Shown: positions 62,809-64,000 of the stretch, piece after piece
How the letters are laid out: each line of letters starts with the position of its first letter
Position numbering within the stretch: the stretch's first letter is position 1
Assembly: GCA_900544725.1 (NCBI GenBank)
Contig: UQWK01000004.1
Span: forward strand, 1 to 64,000
Source: an uncultured Collinsella sp.
GTDB taxonomy: Bacteria > Actinomycetota > Coriobacteriia > Coriobacteriales > Coriobacteriaceae
DNA: 64,000 bases
Direction of reading: 5' to 3'
Program-made: the position numbers and the translations under genes
Notes under the pieces: generated by a model
Databases searched by the model: none
The model's input: the letters and a program-made list of their open reading frames with translations, nothing else
What the model was told of the DNA's origin: nothing

Positions 62809-64000
62809 CTAGCGCCCGTCGCCGCCGAGCAGCGCCAGAACATCCTCGCGGGTAAACAGCGCCGAGGAGATGCCGTCGCCGCCAAGCACACTGTTGACCA
62901 GGTCGCGTTTGGACTCCTGCATCTGCATGATGCGCTCCTCGATCGTGTCCTTGGCGATGAGCTTGTACACGGTCACGGTATGTTGCTGGCCGATACGGTG
63001 CGCGCGGTCGGTCGCCTGGTCCTGCGCGGCAACGTTCCACCACGGGTCGTAGTGAATGACCACGTCGGCCGCCGTCAGGTTGAGGCCCACGCCGCCCGCC
63101 TTGAGCGAGATCAAAAAGACCGGAACCTCGCCCGCTTGGAACTGCGCGACCATCTTGGCGCGGCTCTCCTTAGACGATGCGCCCGTGAGCTTAAGAAAGC
63201 CGATATCCTCCTTGGCCAAGCGCTTACCGATGATATCGAGCATGCCCGTGAACTGGCTGAACAGCAGAATGCGGTGCCCGCCGTCGAGCGCACCGTGCAC
63301 GAGCTCCATGCAAGCGTCGAGCTTGGCACTCCCCGCCTTGTAGTCCTCGTAGTGTAGATGCGGGTCGCAGCAGATCTGGCGCAGCTTGGTGAGCTCGGCG
63401 AGTACCTTGAGCTTGTCCTTCTTAAACTCGGATGTCTCGCGATGCTGCACCTGCTGGGCGATGCGGTCCTGGTTGGCCAGGTAGAGCTTGCGCTGCTCGC
63501 CGGTGAGCTGCGCCATGACAGTGTCTTCGATCTTCTCGGGCAGGTCGGCCACCACGTCTTCCTTAACACGGCGCAGCACAAACGGCGACACGAGCGCCTG
63601 TAGGCAAGCAGCGCTGTCACCCTCGGCGTGCTCGACCGGGCTTTCGAAGCGCTTGGCAAACGACTCACGCGTCCCCAAAAGGCCCGGCATCAAAAAGTCG
63701 AAGATGCTCCAGAGCTCGGACAGGCGGTTTTCGATGGGCGTGCCCGTCAGGGCAAAGCGCACACCGGCTGGCAGGCGCTTGGCGGCGCGCGCTACCTGCG
63801 TGAGCGGGTTTTTAATGTACTGGGCCTCGTCGAGCACAACGCGGGCAAAGTCCTGCTCGGCATACTCGTCGATATCGCGGCGCATGAGGTCATATGACGT
63901 CACGACCACGTTATGCTCGGCCACGCCGGCTATCTGCACGCGGCGCTGTGCCTTGGCACCCACGATGGCGCACACGTCGAGCGAAGGCGCAAAGCGCTCC
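62809..64000 (-). CDS. SNF2-family DEAD/DEAH helicase (partial, N-terminus beyond right edge)
   Basis: The C-terminal 397 residues are in the window and the frame is open at the edge (ERFAPSLDVCAIVGAK). Helicase motifs are DEAQYIKN (motif II), LTGTPIENRLSELWS (III), LLFSQFTGMLDIIGKRL (IV) and KAGGVGLNLTAADVVIHYDPWWN (V). QATDRAHRIGQ (VI) completes the set. It is an ATP-driven double-stranded DNA translocase of the Rad54/SWI2 kind, often linked to RNA-polymerase recycling or repair. The upstream domain order cannot be seen. Confidence 0.93.
   Translation of the reverse strand, partial: ERFAPSLDVCAIVGAKAQRRVQIAGVAEHNVVVTSYDLMRRDIDEYAEQDFARVVLDEAQYIKNPLTQVARAAKRLPAGVRFALTGTPIENRLSELWSIFDFLMPGLLGTRESFAKRFESPVEHAEGDSAACLQALVSPFVLRRVKEDVVADLPEKIEDTVMAQLTGEQRKLYLANQDRIAQQVQHRETSEFKKDKLKVLAELTKLRQICCDPHLHYEDYKAGSAKLDACMELVHGALDGGHRILLFSQFTGMLDIIGKRLAKEDIGFLKLTGASSKESRAKMVAQFQAGEVPVFLISLKAGGVGLNLTAADVVIHYDPWWNVAAQDQATDRAHRIGQQHTVTVYKLIAKDTIEERIMQMQESKRDLVNSVLGGDGISSALFTREDVLALLGGDGR

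Noticed and set aside
1..64000. CRISPR arrays, rRNA or tRNA genes, and intact insertion sequences
   Set aside because: No regularly spaced direct repeats, no tRNA-like or rRNA-like sequence and no transposase gene were seen on reading both strands.

Overview
The window looks like a chromosomal segment of a gut actinobacterium of the class Coriobacteriia, most likely Collinsella or a close relative. This is inferred from the high G+C content, the actinobacterial signals (an LAxTG-type sorting motif, zinc-ribbon membrane proteins), the gut-anaerobe gene set (DegV proteins, superoxide reductase, formyl-THF ligase, FTCD-type cyclodeaminase, class III FBPase) and several families of short hairpin repeats. 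No rRNA, tRNA or CRISPR array was found.

Layout. 1-2030: two adenine-type DNA methyltransferases in tandem on the minus strand, the first running off the left edge. 2539-5300: an unknown zinc-ribbon-like protein, then the ruins of a prophage packaging module (portal and large terminase broken by frameshifts and stops, with a small intact ORF between them). 5888-13213: housekeeping genes (M20 dipeptidase, HAD phosphatase, DegV protein, YafQ/DinJ-like toxin-antitoxin pair, LOG protein, tgt, SDR). 13508-23095: an Ala-rich tail-anchored coiled-coil protein, queA, queH, a DUF3267 protease-like protein, a divergent methionyl-tRNA synthetase, an RNA C5-methyltransferase, a 56-residue membrane protein and an unknown protein. 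23203-27431: a second DegV protein, class III FBPase and two GtrA proteins.

27590-35263: the most interesting locus. A cobalamin riboswitch leads a two-gene operon: a surface protein of about 2,150 residues (Ig-like repeats, DUF4430, beta-propeller, InlB-type repeat, C-terminal anchor) and a small membrane-anchored DUF4430 protein. DUF4430 resembles the C-terminal domain of transcobalamin, so regulation and protein content both suggest a cell-surface corrinoid-capture system.

35610-46915: an ABC1/UbiB kinase with a phasin-like partner, a C69 dipeptidase, folD with a cyclodeaminase gene, a zinc-ribbon membrane protein, a duplicated lipoprotein pair (one copy frameshifted) and a Tat-exported PI-PLC-like protein with a C-terminal sorting signal. 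47181-55820: a YhcG-type nuclease gene with an amber stop, an ADP-ribosylglycohydrolase, zinc-ribbon proteins, a CDF transporter and small unknown proteins. 56012-64000: fhs, ruvB-ruvA-ruvC, a NAD-synthetase-like protein with both active sites eroded, superoxide reductase and a SNF2 helicase running off the right edge.

The spaces between genes hold several dispersed hairpin or palindromic elements. One structured element occurs twice, 3' of the SDR gene and of queA, and its stems show compensatory base changes. Two others are near-perfect long palindromes (35390-35543 and 39557-39788).
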